Assembly: GCA_050949705.1 (NCBI GenBank)
Contig: JBMNGG010000011.1
Coordinates: 62,001 to 126,000, forward strand
DNA from: JBMNGG01 sp050949705
GTDB lineage: Bacteria; Bacillota; Thermosediminibacteria; Thermosediminibacterales; Tepidanaerobacteraceae
Direction of reading: 5' to 3'
Length of the DNA: 64,000 nt
Below, piece after piece: positions 55,011 to 63,198 of the stretch (the stretch's first letter is position 1; each line of letters begins with the position of its first letter). A program made the position numbers and the translations under genes. A model generated the notes under the pieces. The model was not told the origin of the DNA. It worked only from the letters and a program-made list of their open reading frames with translations, and did no database searches.

Positions 55011-58000
55011 TTGCTTGATAATCCGATAACGAAAAGTCACAGAGAAATATCTTTGAGAAATTATTTTAAAAGTCGTCCTGTAAATATTGAATCATTTCTT
55101 GATATTTCTATCAAACTTACACAGAGTTTAGGTGAAATCCATCACAATGGTATTATTCATAGAAATTTAACACCGGATAATATTTATGTAAACATTGATA
55201 AAAAAGAAATCAAAATAACTGATTTTAGTAATGCAATCCCATATTCAACAGAGAGCTTAAAAACAACAATGAAAACTGATTTTGCAGGTGATCTAAAATA
55301 TTTGTCTCCTGAACAGTTAGCCCAAATAGAAGGTATTGCAGGATTTTCCATTGATTACTATTCTCTTGGAGTAATTTTTTATGAAATATTAACAGGCAGG
55401 CTTCCATTTCAAGCAGACAATACTGCTGAGTGGGTTCAAGTTCATACTACTATAATGCCGGACGAACCAAATACCACTAATCCCAATATTCCTACAGTTT
55501 TGTCTGAGATAACAATGAAACTTATTTCTAAAAATGTCCAGGAGAGATATCAGACTACATACGGACTATTAAAGGACTTAGAGGAATGTAAACGACAATG
55601 GCACGATGATGGCAAAATAAAGCCTTTTAAACTAGGTAAGTATGATATACCTCCTCAATTTACATTACCCACTAAGCTTCTTGGGAGAGAACGAGAAACT
55701 GAAGTCCTAAAAAAAGTCTTTGCTTGCATTTGTTCAGGTAAAGGTCAGTTGGTATTTGTGAGTGGCTATGCTGGTATAGGAAAGACAAAGTTAATTAATG
55801 AGATTATAAAACCCCTTGCTGTTAGTAAAGGGTATTATGGTTATGGGAAGTTTGACCAGTTGAGACAGAACGTACCATATGCAGCTATATCCAGTGCATT
55901 TGGAATTGTAATAAGGCAGCTTATGACAGAAAGCAAAGAGAGATTGGAAGAATGGAGAAAAGATATACTCTGTTCTATTGGTAATAATGGTGCCCTTATC
56001 ACTGAAATAATACCGGCTTTAGAAATGATAATTGGTCATCAACCACCAATTGAGATACTTCAATCAAAGGAAGCCATTAACAGATTTCTAATGGTTTTTG
56101 ACAATTTTATCAAGGTTTTTTCAAAAATGAATACACCTCTTGTGATTTTTTTAGACGATTTACAGTGGGCAGATGAGGCTTCTTTACGGCTTTTAAAGTT
56201 TATATCAAAAAGTGCCAATTCCAGGTATTTACTTATAATTGGTGCCTATCGTGACAATGAAATATGGCCCAACCACCCTCTGCAGACTACTATTGATGAA
56301 ATAAAAAAAGAAGAAATTCCAGTGATGAAAATAAAGCTCTTTCCATTTAATATAAAAGAAGTGACGAAATTTGTAATAGAAACTTTTCACTGCCGTAGGC
56401 AGAAATCAGAAATACTGGCTAAAATTCTGTACCGTAAAACATATGGGAATCCATTTTTCCTAAGTCAGATGCTAGTATCCATTTATAATCAAAAACTAAT
56501 AACATTTAATATTAAAAAAGGATGTTGGGAATGGAAATCAGAATCTATAAGTAGGCTTCAAATACCGGATGATGTTTTAGAACTGATACTTTCCAGACTT
56601 AAAAAACTTACAAAAGAACAATTAGATATTCTAAAACTAGCATCCTGTATAGGAAATACCTTTGACATAAAAACATTGTCTAAAGTCAGCGGAAAGACAG
56701 AGGCTGAAGTGGCTGGCCTTCTTATGCCGGTAATAATGGAAGGACTCGTTATTACATTATTGGAAGAAGACAACAAGCCTTTATCTACAGAAACAGACAT
56801 ACAAAACAGTATCTACGAGTTTTTGCATGATAGAGTAAGACAAGCAGTATACTCATTATTTTCTGAGACAGAAAAAAATGGAGCTCATTTAAAAGTCGGA
56901 CGTCTGATTTTGCAGCTTACCAAGCAAGAAGAGTTTAATGACAAAATACTGACCATAATGGATCATATAAACCGAGGTATTGATTTAATAATAGATCCAC
57001 AGGAAAGGTTGAAATTAGCAGGATATAATCTAGTTGCAGGGAGAAAAGCCAAAGCTTCTGCTGCTTTTGATACAGCTGCAAATTGTTTTAAAGCAGGGAT
57101 TAAATTGCTTCCTTCAAATGCTTGGGATAAATGTTATGATCTATGTTTTGAAATTTACGTAGAACATGCTCAATGTGAATTTTTAATAGAAAATGTAACT
57201 GAAGCAGAAGAGCTATTTGATATGATTATAGACCAAACAAAAAATGAACTTGATAAAGCAGATGTATATGGTATACAAATGTTGTTATATACTGGCAAAG
57301 GAAAATATTCTAAAGCAGTTGAAATAGGTATTAAGGCATTAAAAAGGCTTGGAATGGTCATACCAGCTAATCCATCCATAAAAGATAAATTAAAAGAACT
57401 ACTATACTATAAAGTGTTCATGAGTCGTAGAAGCATAGAAGAACTTTATAAATTACCAGAAATGAAGGATCCAGTTCAGAGGAAAGTTGCCAAGCTACTT
57501 ATAAACTTTATACTTGCTACAAGTACTGGTTATCCTAATTTACATTCCTTTGCTATTATAAAAGCAGGTAATCACACATTAAGATATGGCAGAACTGAAA
57601 TGGCTCCTATTGGTTATATTGGTTATAGTATAGTTGAAGGGAGTTTATTTGGTAATTATGCTGCAGGCGATAGATTAGGGAGTGTAGCAATAAAACTTAC
57701 TGAGAGATATGACAAAATTTATCCAAAATGTATTGTGTATTTTACATTTGGAGCCATAATACAGCATTGGACACATCACGCAAAAGAAGGAATTAACTAT
57801 TTGAAAAAAGCGGTAAAATATGCATTTGAAGCAGGGGATGTGCTCATCAACGGTTACACCCATACAGTTATTCTTGAAAACAAATATATAATAGGCACAC
57901 CACTAAGTGAGATTCTTTGTGAAATAAGCAAATGCAAAAACTATGTAAAAAAAGTAAAGCATGAAAATCTTAGTTTAAATGTTGCGATTTATGACAGAGC

Positions 58001-59483
58001 TGTTTGTATTTTAACAAGTGACCTGGGATCTCAAAGCGGAATGGCTAATGAAAGCATCGAAGGGAAAAATTTTTTGCAAAACAAAAAAGATAAGGCATCA
58101 CTGGGTGCTTATTATTATACAGAAATGCAAATCAAGTATCTTGCAGGGGATTATTGGGAAGCATTTGCTGTAGCCGAGAAAATAAAAGATTGTACAGCCT
58201 CTATACAAGGATTTTTATTGTCTGCAGAGTGTAATTTTTATTACTCACTTATAATTACTGCTTTATATGACGAAACTCCAATAAACTTAAGAAAAAAGCT
58301 ATTAAAAACTCTAAAAATTAATCAAAAACAGATGAAAAAGTGGTCCATATCGTGTCCAGAAAATTTTCTGCACAAATTCAAATTGGTTGAGGCAGAATGG
58401 ATGCGTATAACACGCAAGAAACGGCAGGCTGAAGAACTATACGAGAAAGCAATTCAAGCTGCTTGTGATAATGGTTATAAGCAAAATGAAGCAATTGCAT
58501 GTGAATTAGCAGCAAAGTTTTTTTTTAAGGAAGGGAAAGTAAGAGTTGCAAAAGCATATATGTCTGATGCTTTAAGACTATATAGTGAATGGGGAGCGTC
58601 AGCAAAAGTGCGAGAAATGAAAGAACATTATCCGGACCTATTGGATGAAGTTCTAACGAAGGTTAAAAGTACTGAAAACAACACTGAAGCTGTCTTAAAG
58701 AACACCATTTGGGATACTTTTATTGGCGAAAAGGAAACAGCTAGCAGTTTGGAGTTGAGCATTTTACAAAAAACAATACATACCATAACTGGAGAGTCTA
58801 AAAGTGACTCTGAAAACATTCTAAAGGCTGCTATGAAATGTGTTTTTGCTACTAAAGGTTTTTTAATTGTAGAAAAGGAAGATGAATTATTTATTGAAGC
58901 AGAAATAGATAATCAAAATGATACTACTATTGTAGGAAAATCTATTCTACTAAAACAAAACAATCGCAAACTTTCTAAAGCTATTGTTAGATATGTTGCT
59001 AATACACAGGAATCTGTCATAATAAATAACGCTCAGCAGGTTGGTATCTTCGCAAAAGACCCATATATTTCTCGTATGGGTGATATCGCCATTATATGCC
59101 TACCACTAGATATTAGGGGTGTACCTATAGGGGCCTTATATCTTGAGAATAATCTTATGGCAAATGTTTTCACCGAAGAACGATTAGAATTGCTCAGGTT
59201 ACTGCTAGGTCATACAAATTTTACTAAGGCATTAGAAAATTTCTTATGCTTTGGTAAATCACAAGATAATAGCCAACATAGGTTTTCTATTGAAACATTG
59301 ACTGAAAGAGAGTTAGAAATACTAAAACTTGTTGCGGAAGGATTAACTAATAAGGAAATGGCAAGAAAACTAGATATATCCAATAATACTGTAAAAACTC
59401 ACATAAAAAATATATATGGGAAACTCCAGGTAAACAGAAGAATTCAGGCAGTAGAAAGAGCAAAAGAACTTAATATTCTCTAG
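55011..59483 (+). CDS. Pseudokinase-AAA-helical repeat-GAF-LuxR regulator
   Basis: A 1,490-aa multidomain regulator. Residues 1-205 match the C-lobe of a Ser/Thr kinase (IIHRNLTPDNIYVN, ITDFSNA, YLSPEQL, DYYSLGVIFYEILTGRLPF), but the glycine loop and beta-3 lysine are absent and the catalytic HRD is HRN, so it is probably a pseudokinase. Residues 220-560 form an AAA/STAND ATPase with Walker A GYAGIGKTKL and Walker B LVIFLDDLQWADE. About 600-1180 is a TPR-like helical region, about 1235-1405 a GAF-like domain, and 1425-1488 a LuxR helix-turn-helix (LTERELEILKLVAEGLTNKEMARKLDISNNTVKTHIKNIYGKL). Full-length relatives usually have a complete kinase. TTG 55011 follows GGGGGGGTGGAAA. It may regulate the adjacent giant gene or the diguanylate cyclase. 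Confidence 0.88.
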   Translation: MLDNPITKSHREISLRNYFKSRPVNIESFLDISIKLTQSLGEIHHNGIIHRNLTPDNIYVNIDKKEIKITDFSNAIPYSTESLKTTMKTDFAGDLKYLSPEQLAQIEGIAGFSIDYYSLGVIFYEILTGRLPFQADNTAEWVQVHTTIMPDEPNTTNPNIPTVLSEITMKLISKNVQERYQTTYGLLKDLEECKRQWHDDGKIKPFKLGKYDIPPQFTLPTKLLGRERETEVLKKVFACICSGKGQLVFVSGYAGIGKTKLINEIIKPLAVSKGYYGYGKFDQLRQNVPYAAISSAFGIVIRQLMTESKERLEEWRKDILCSIGNNGALITEIIPALEMIIGHQPPIEILQSKEAINRFLMVFDNFIKVFSKMNTPLVIFLDDLQWADEASLRLLKFISKSANSRYLLIIGAYRDNEIWPNHPLQTTIDEIKKEEIPVMKIKLFPFNIKEVTKFVIETFHCRRQKSEILAKILYRKTYGNPFFLSQMLVSIYNQKLITFNIKKGCWEWKSESISRLQIPDDVLELILSRLKKLTKEQLDILKLASCIGNTFDIKTLSKVSGKTEAEVAGLLMPVIMEGLVITLLEEDNKPLSTETDIQNSIYEFLHDRVRQAVYSLFSETEKNGAHLKVGRLILQLTKQEEFNDKILTIMDHINRGIDLIIDPQERLKLAGYNLVAGRKAKASAAFDTAANCFKAGIKLLPSNAWDKCYDLCFEIYVEHAQCEFLIENVTEAEELFDMIIDQTKNELDKADVYGIQMLLYTGKGKYSKAVEIGIKALKRLGMVIPANPSIKDKLKELLYYKVFMSRRSIEELYKLPEMKDPVQRKVAKLLINFILATSTGYPNLHSFAIIKAGNHTLRYGRTEMAPIGYIGYSIVEGSLFGNYAAGDRLGSVAIKLTERYDKIYPKCIVYFTFGAIIQHWTHHAKEGINYLKKAVKYAFEAGDVLINGYTHTVILENKYIIGTPLSEILCEISKCKNYVKKVKHENLSLNVAIYDRAVCILTSDLGSQSGMANESIEGKNFLQNKKDKASLGAYYYTEMQIKYLAGDYWEAFAVAEKIKDCTASIQGFLLSAECNFYYSLIITALYDETPINLRKKLLKTLKINQKQMKKWSISCPENFLHKFKLVEAEWMRITRKKRQAEELYEKAIQAACDNGYKQNEAIACELAAKFFFKEGKVRVAKAYMSDALRLYSEWGASAKVREMKEHYPDLLDEVLTKVKSTENNTEAVLKNTIWDTFIGEKETASSLELSILQKTIHTITGESKSDSENILKAAMKCVFATKGFLIVEKEDELFIEAEIDNQNDTTIVGKSILLKQNNRKLSKAIVRYVANTQESVIINNAQQVGIFAKDPYISRMGDIAIICLPLDIRGVPIGALYLENNLMANVFTEERLELLRLLLGHTNFTKALENFLCFGKSQDNSQHRFSIETLTERELEILKLVAEGLTNKEMARKLDISNNTVKTHIKNIYGKLQVNRRIQAVERAKELNIL

Positions 59484-59505
59484 CTATCTAATGAATATAT
59501 ATTTG

Positions 59506-59543
59506 AAGCACACCCTTTTAATATTTAAGAGTGTGCTTTTACT
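59506..59543 (+). terminator. Terminator after the LuxR-type regulator
   Basis: AAGCACAC plus CTT (59506-59517) pairs with AAG plus GTGTGCTT (59527-59538) with one internal mismatch, followed by TTACT. Confidence 0.75.
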
Positions 59544-59548
59544 ATATC

Positions 59549-59575
59549 TCACCTGTTTGGGTGATGATTTTTTAA
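59549..59575 (+). terminator. Second terminator-like hairpin before the diguanylate cyclase
   Basis: TCACC (59549-59553) pairs with GGTGA (59560-59564), followed by TGATTTTTT. It resembles the hairpin at 25036-25065. Confidence 0.45.
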
Positions 59576-59685
59576 AACGTCTTGTTTATTATATATAGGT
59601 ACATTACCAAAATATTTAAAAAGAGATCAAAGATACATGGTAGCAATGTAAAATAAACAAAAGTTTTCAAAGATGGTGAATTGAA

Positions 59686-60357
59686 ATGAAAGAGTTGTTT
59701 TACAATTATGCACCATTTATATTTCTCTCAGTTGGTTCAGCAATGTGGCTTATTGTTTGTCTCTATTGTGATGTGGTAAATATACGGATAGCTATCACTA
59801 TTCATATTATTAGTCAATTACTGTTATTCATATTTTGGGGTATAATTGTTAAAGAACTTCATCAACAAGCCAACAGGGATAGTTTGACAGGGGTATATAA
59901 TAGAAGGTGTTTTTTTTCTAGAATGCCTACAGTTTTTAAAATGATGCTCCCTGTTTCTTTAATGATGATAGATATTGATAATTTTAAAAGGATTAATGAT
60001 ACCTATGGGCATTCAGCAGGTGATAAGGTATTAGTACAATTTGCAGATATACTAAAAAGTAATGCAAGAAAATCAGATATAGTTGTAAGATTAGGTGGGG
60101 AAGAATTTGCTATTGTATTGCCTCAGACTTCTAATGAAAACGCAGTAAAAATGGCTGAAAGAATTAAGAAGGCAGTGGAGGAAAAAACTTTTACATTTAA
60201 TTTCGTAAACGAGAAAATCACTGTTAGTATCGGGACTGTAACAACTAATTTTCCAATAAATACTGACATGTTATTAAATTATGCCGACAAAGCACTATAT
60301 AAGGCTAAAGAGATTAAAAACCAGGTAGTAGCTTATGAGCAACTAGAACTGGTATAA
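59686..60357 (+). CDS. Membrane-bound diguanylate cyclase
   Basis: A 223-aa enzyme making cyclic di-GMP. Two membrane helices (FIFLSVGSAMWLIVCLYCDVV; IAITIHIISQLLLFIFWGII) are followed directly by a GGDEF domain with DSLTGVYNRR, MMIDIDNFKRINDTYGHSAGD, the active site RLGGEEFAIVLP, the inhibitory I-site R-K-S-D five residues upstream of GGEEF, and a typical C-terminal NYADKALYKAKE. There is no sensory domain beyond the membrane helices. The start is ATG 59686, with AGATGGTGA upstream rather than a strong site. It is flanked by terminators and probably transcribed alone. Confidence 0.92.
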   Translation: MKELFYNYAPFIFLSVGSAMWLIVCLYCDVVNIRIAITIHIISQLLLFIFWGIIVKELHQQANRDSLTGVYNRRCFFSRMPTVFKMMLPVSLMMIDIDNFKRINDTYGHSAGDKVLVQFADILKSNARKSDIVVRLGGEEFAIVLPQTSNENAVKMAERIKKAVEEKTFTFNFVNEKITVSIGTVTTNFPINTDMLLNYADKALYKAKEIKNQVVAYEQLELV

Positions 60358-60428
60358 GTGAGGGGAAAAAATAATTTTAGAATTGTGTTTTCCTGAAGAT
60401 GAAGTTATATTTTTTATAAAAATATAAG

Positions 60429-60469
60429 GGTTGCAGATGAACTTGTTTTGTTCATTTGCAGCCTTTTTT
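60429..60469 (+). terminator. Terminator after the diguanylate cyclase
   Basis: GGTTGCAGATGAAC (60429-60442) pairs with GTTCATTTGCAGCC (60450-60463) over 14 bp including two G-U pairs, followed by six T. Confidence 0.92.
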
Positions 60470-60493
60470 AATAGTGAAAAAGTCATTTAAGGT

Positions 60494-60524
60494 TTGACAT
60501 TGACGTTGCGTAATAGTATATACT
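60494..60524 (+). promoter_or_regulatory. MerR-type promoter (19-bp spacer) of the TipA-like gene
   Basis: TTGACA (60494-60499), 19 bp, TATACT (60519-60524), about 24 bp before the start codon. A spacer of 19 rather than 17 bp is typical of promoters remodelled by MerR-family activators, which suggests autoregulation. A 17-bp reading with TATATA at 60517 is also possible. Confidence 0.55.
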
Positions 60525-60547
60525 TTTAATCAACAGGAGGTGAAAAA

Positions 60548-60991
60548 ATGGAATATACGGTACAAAAACTGGCTTATTTGGCAGGTATAAGCACTAGGAC
60601 ATTAAGATATTATGATGAAATCAATCTTCTCAAACCAGCGAAAATTAACTCATCTGGGTATCGTATCTATGGCCAAGAGGAAGTTGATAAGCTGCAGCAA
60701 ATACTGTTTTATAGAGAAATGGGTGTAAGTTTAGGACAAATAAAGGAAATCATTACTGAGCCAGGTTTTGATCTAATTCAGGCACTAAGAGAGCACCGTG
60801 AAAAGCTCGTGGAGAAACGTATGCAAATAGATTTATTAATATCTAATGTTGAAAGAACAATTGCGGAAAAGGAAGGGAGGATTGTGATGAGTGACAAAGA
60901 AAAATTCGAGGGTTTCAAGAAAAGGCTATTCGATGAAAATGAAAAAAGTATGGCAAAGAGGTACGAGAAAAATATGGGGAATCTGTTGTAG
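60548..60991 (+). CDS. TipA-type MerR-family regulator, N-terminal part (frameshifted)
   Basis: ATG 60548 follows CAGGAGGTG. Residues 1-70 form the MerR winged helix (YTVQKLAYLAGISTRTLRYYDEINLLKPAKINSSGYRIYGQEEVDKLQQILFYREMGVSL), then the long dimerisation helix up to about residue 110, then KEKFEGFKKRLFDENE, the start of the TipAS drug-recognition domain. The last part (after about 60957) is out of frame. With one added A in the AAA at 60955-60957 the chain reads AKEVREKYGESVVDRSNQKV and continues into the next frame. Confidence 0.9.
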   Translation: MEYTVQKLAYLAGISTRTLRYYDEINLLKPAKINSSGYRIYGQEEVDKLQQILFYREMGVSLGQIKEIITEPGFDLIQALREHREKLVEKRMQIDLLISNVERTIAEKEGRIVMSDKEKFEGFKKRLFDENEKSMAKRYEKNMGNLL

Positions 60992-61311
60992 ATAGGTCAA
61001 ATCAAAAAGTTTTGGGGATTTCTCAGGAACAATATAAAGAATTAATGAATCTGACGACTAAAGTTCTTGATACCCTTGATGCTGCATATGAAACAGGTGA
61101 CCCTGCAGGAAAACTAGCTCAAAAGGCTGCAGATCTTCATCGACAGTGGCTCTGCTATTATTGGGATGATTATAGTAAAGAGGCACATGCTGGACTAGCT
61201 CAGATGTATGTGGATGATCCAAGGTTTAAAGCATATTACGATCGAGACCAATCTGGAAAAGCTGAATTTTTAAGAGATGCTATATTAATTTATACGGGAA
61301 AAAATGTGTAA
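60955..61311 (+). CDS. TipA-type MerR-family regulator, C-terminal TipAS domain (frameshifted)
   Basis: This is the second frame of the preceding regulator, coding from about 60957 although its first in-frame start is at 61012. It contains the TipAS multidrug-binding domain, with the characteristic DLHRQWLCYYWDDYSKEAHAGLAQMYVDDPRFKAYYD and FLRDAILIYTG. The repaired gene 60548-61311 would encode about 254 aa, normal for this family. TipAS domains bind thiopeptide-like and other antimicrobial compounds and activate transcription; no drug-resistance target gene is adjacent here. Confidence 0.9.
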   Translation, partial: KEVREKYGESVVDRSNQKVLGISQEQYKELMNLTTKVLDTLDAAYETGDPAGKLAQKAADLHRQWLCYYWDDYSKEAHAGLAQMYVDDPRFKAYYDRDQSGKAEFLRDAILIYTGKNV

Positions 61312-61426
61312 ACTATATAGAATTTTCTCAAGAACTACAGACAAATTCGAAGAAACATTAATAAGTTTACTTTCAGACCCAAATGTAGCAACAACAACAA
61401 AAATACCGAAGATAACACATTAAAAA

Positions 61427-61455
61427 GGGCCCCCGAAAATAGCATTCTGGGGCCT
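61427..61455 (-). terminator. Terminator between convergent genes
   Basis: GGCCCC (61428-61433) pairs with GGGGCC (61449-61454), with TTAAAAA on its left side, which gives a U-rich tail for the minus-strand transcript. It is related in sequence to 24871-24897. Nothing else is seen in the 180 bp between the genes. Confidence 0.6.
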
Positions 61456-61491
61456 AACATAATTTCTAGAGCTGCCAATATGAATTTGGGG

Positions 61492-62811
61492 TCAGTAAAA
61501 CATCTTTTCTAATAGCCATCGATCGTTTTCCTTCAGCATTTTTACTTCTATAGTTGTTTCCTCCTTGCCTGCAGGGGAATCGTCAACTACATAAATAGTT
61601 ATAATTGCACTGCTTTCGCTTGTTTCATTTACTTCAAAGCGGTAATTATTCCAGTCAATGTAATATCCCATGCCGGTATCTTTGTTTATATCACCATGGA
61701 GTCTTCCATCTTTGTCAATATATCTGCCACTATTCATAAGTGTGTCAGCTTCACTTTTTACGTAAATTCCTCTCATATAATTGTCCAGATCTGAAAAAGT
61801 AACAAATCTACTATCTTTTATAGGAAACACCGCCTCCCCAGTGAAATTTTCAGGTAATTCTAAGGGAAGCATAGAAAGACCGAATATGTTGCAAAAGACC
61901 TCTTTGTTAGCTTCTATAAGCCTTCCTGCCTGGAGGTAAATTTCTCTTTGGTGATTATTTGGTTTAAGAGCTAATATTTCGATAGATAAATCTTCTGCAT
62001 CTTCGTAGGGAAGTTCAAATGTTGGGATACCTGCTGCATAGGGAGCTATAGCGTAGTGTTGAAAATAAAATATTATACCTTCAGGGCTAAGGATAAAATC
62101 ATTCTCAGAATAATAATTTTTCACATTTTCCTCATAGTCTTCGAAGTAATAATTATCTTTTTCTTTGCTTGCTTCAATTTGACTAATTACAATTTCATAA
62201 ACCTTTTCTAGACTTTCCTCTTGGCTTAAACCAAAAATATCAGACAAAGCTAGAGTCTTACCGGTTTTTACATCAAATGTTTCAGATGACCAGTAGCTGT
62301 TCGGATGTGCACCTCCGGTATTTTCATATTCCATATTCAAAACCGATAGAAGATTATTATGGTTGTAGTAAATACTGGCCTCCCTTTCAAAAGCCAAGGG
62401 GTAAAAATCAAATCCGGCTTCCATTGCTACCTTTTTAAATTCCAAAGCGGCATTTTTCCCCTTGGGAACAATTGTAGTTAGAAAATGGTTGAATTGTGTT
62501 TCATAATAATTGTTTATTGCTGTAATACCCTCAGCATTATTCGGATTATCAATGTGAGGATATGAGAACTTAAAATTGACCAGGTCGGTGCCATCATCGT
62601 CTTTTATAGTGTCACTGTAAACATTATAGGAAATTTTCAAAGCTAAAGCTTTATCAGCTGCAGGTGAAGTGTCAGTGGAAGGTGTAGGAACCGTATTTTC
62701 AGGATGAGCTGTGTCGTTGGAATTAAGATTACTGTAATTACTACACCCCGGAAAAATCATAGTTAAAAGTAGCACAGTACAAAGTAGCATAAGTATTCGA
62801 AACTTTATCAT
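61492..62811 (-). CDS. Lipoprotein with DUF4163/DUF3298-type domains (RsiV/PdaC-like)
   Basis: A 439-aa exported protein with a lipoprotein-like signal (MLLCTVLLLTMIFPGC, C23) and a Ser/Thr/Pro-rich linker to about residue 55. The following region resembles DUF4163 (ALALKISYNVYSDTIKDDDGTDLVNFKFSYPHI, NNYYETQF), then DUF3298 (VLNMEYENTGGAHPNSYWSSETFDVKTGKTLALSDIF, DFILSPEGIIFYFQHYAIAPYAAGIPTFELPYED). The tail (about 340-439), with GRYIDKDGRLHGDINKDTGMGYYIDW, is a separate small domain. Known relatives are the extracellular part of anti-sigma factor RsiV and peptidoglycan deacetylase PdaC; no enzyme domain is seen here. GGAGGGG lies about 10 nt before ATG 62811. A remnant of a paralog is at 24898-24978. 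Confidence 0.82.
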   Translation of the reverse strand: MIKFRILMLLCTVLLLTMIFPGCSNYSNLNSNDTAHPENTVPTPSTDTSPAADKALALKISYNVYSDTIKDDDGTDLVNFKFSYPHIDNPNNAEGITAINNYYETQFNHFLTTIVPKGKNAALEFKKVAMEAGFDFYPLAFEREASIYYNHNNLLSVLNMEYENTGGAHPNSYWSSETFDVKTGKTLALSDIFGLSQEESLEKVYEIVISQIEASKEKDNYYFEDYEENVKNYYSENDFILSPEGIIFYFQHYAIAPYAAGIPTFELPYEDAEDLSIEILALKPNNHQREIYLQAGRLIEANKEVFCNIFGLSMLPLELPENFTGEAVFPIKDSRFVTFSDLDNYMRGIYVKSEADTLMNSGRYIDKDGRLHGDINKDTGMGYYIDWNNYRFEVNETSESSAIITIYVVDDSPAGKEETTIEVKMLKENDRWLLEKMFY

Positions 62812-63198
62812 CTCAAGTATACCCCTCCAAATTAATTATTGGTAAAAAATTACCGAGCAAAGGAATTTTTCCATTACTGAAAAGACATAAAATCGCTTAG
62901 ATTCATAACCGCACCTGTGATAAAATTCTACGTACATTATTAATTATAATATATCATGTTTGCAACAAAGTAATCACCTGAAAGGTTGATGCTTTAGACT
63001 TAGGAAGAAATATATACCTACAGTTTAAACTGTGAAGCTCAAGACCAGATCGATCTTAAATCTGCCAATTGGAGGCATGCGAAGTAGAAGTATTATATGT
63101 ATTAATTCTATAAATTGAATAAAAAAGAACCGTCCCCAAATATTCAAAAAGAGGACAGTTGAATGTGTAAACTGTCCCCTTACTATTCTATTTATTAG
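62812..63198. other. Intergenic region with hairpin, palindrome and repeat fragment
   Basis: No gene is seen. It holds the perfect palindrome ACAGTTTAAACTGT (63020-63033), which could be a regulator site, the repeat fragment GAACCGTCCCC (63127-63137) shared with 19914-19924, and a hairpin GGACAGTT (63153-63160) with AACTGTCC (63170-63177), which lies just past the end of the minus-strand gene at 63199 and may be its terminator. TATAAT-like strings near 62945 could belong to the lipoprotein promoter. Confidence 0.5.

Noticed and set aside
61304..61423. A 39-codon frame after the TipA-like gene
   Set aside because: It overlaps the end of the regulator, has no convincing ribosome-binding site and resembles nothing known to me.
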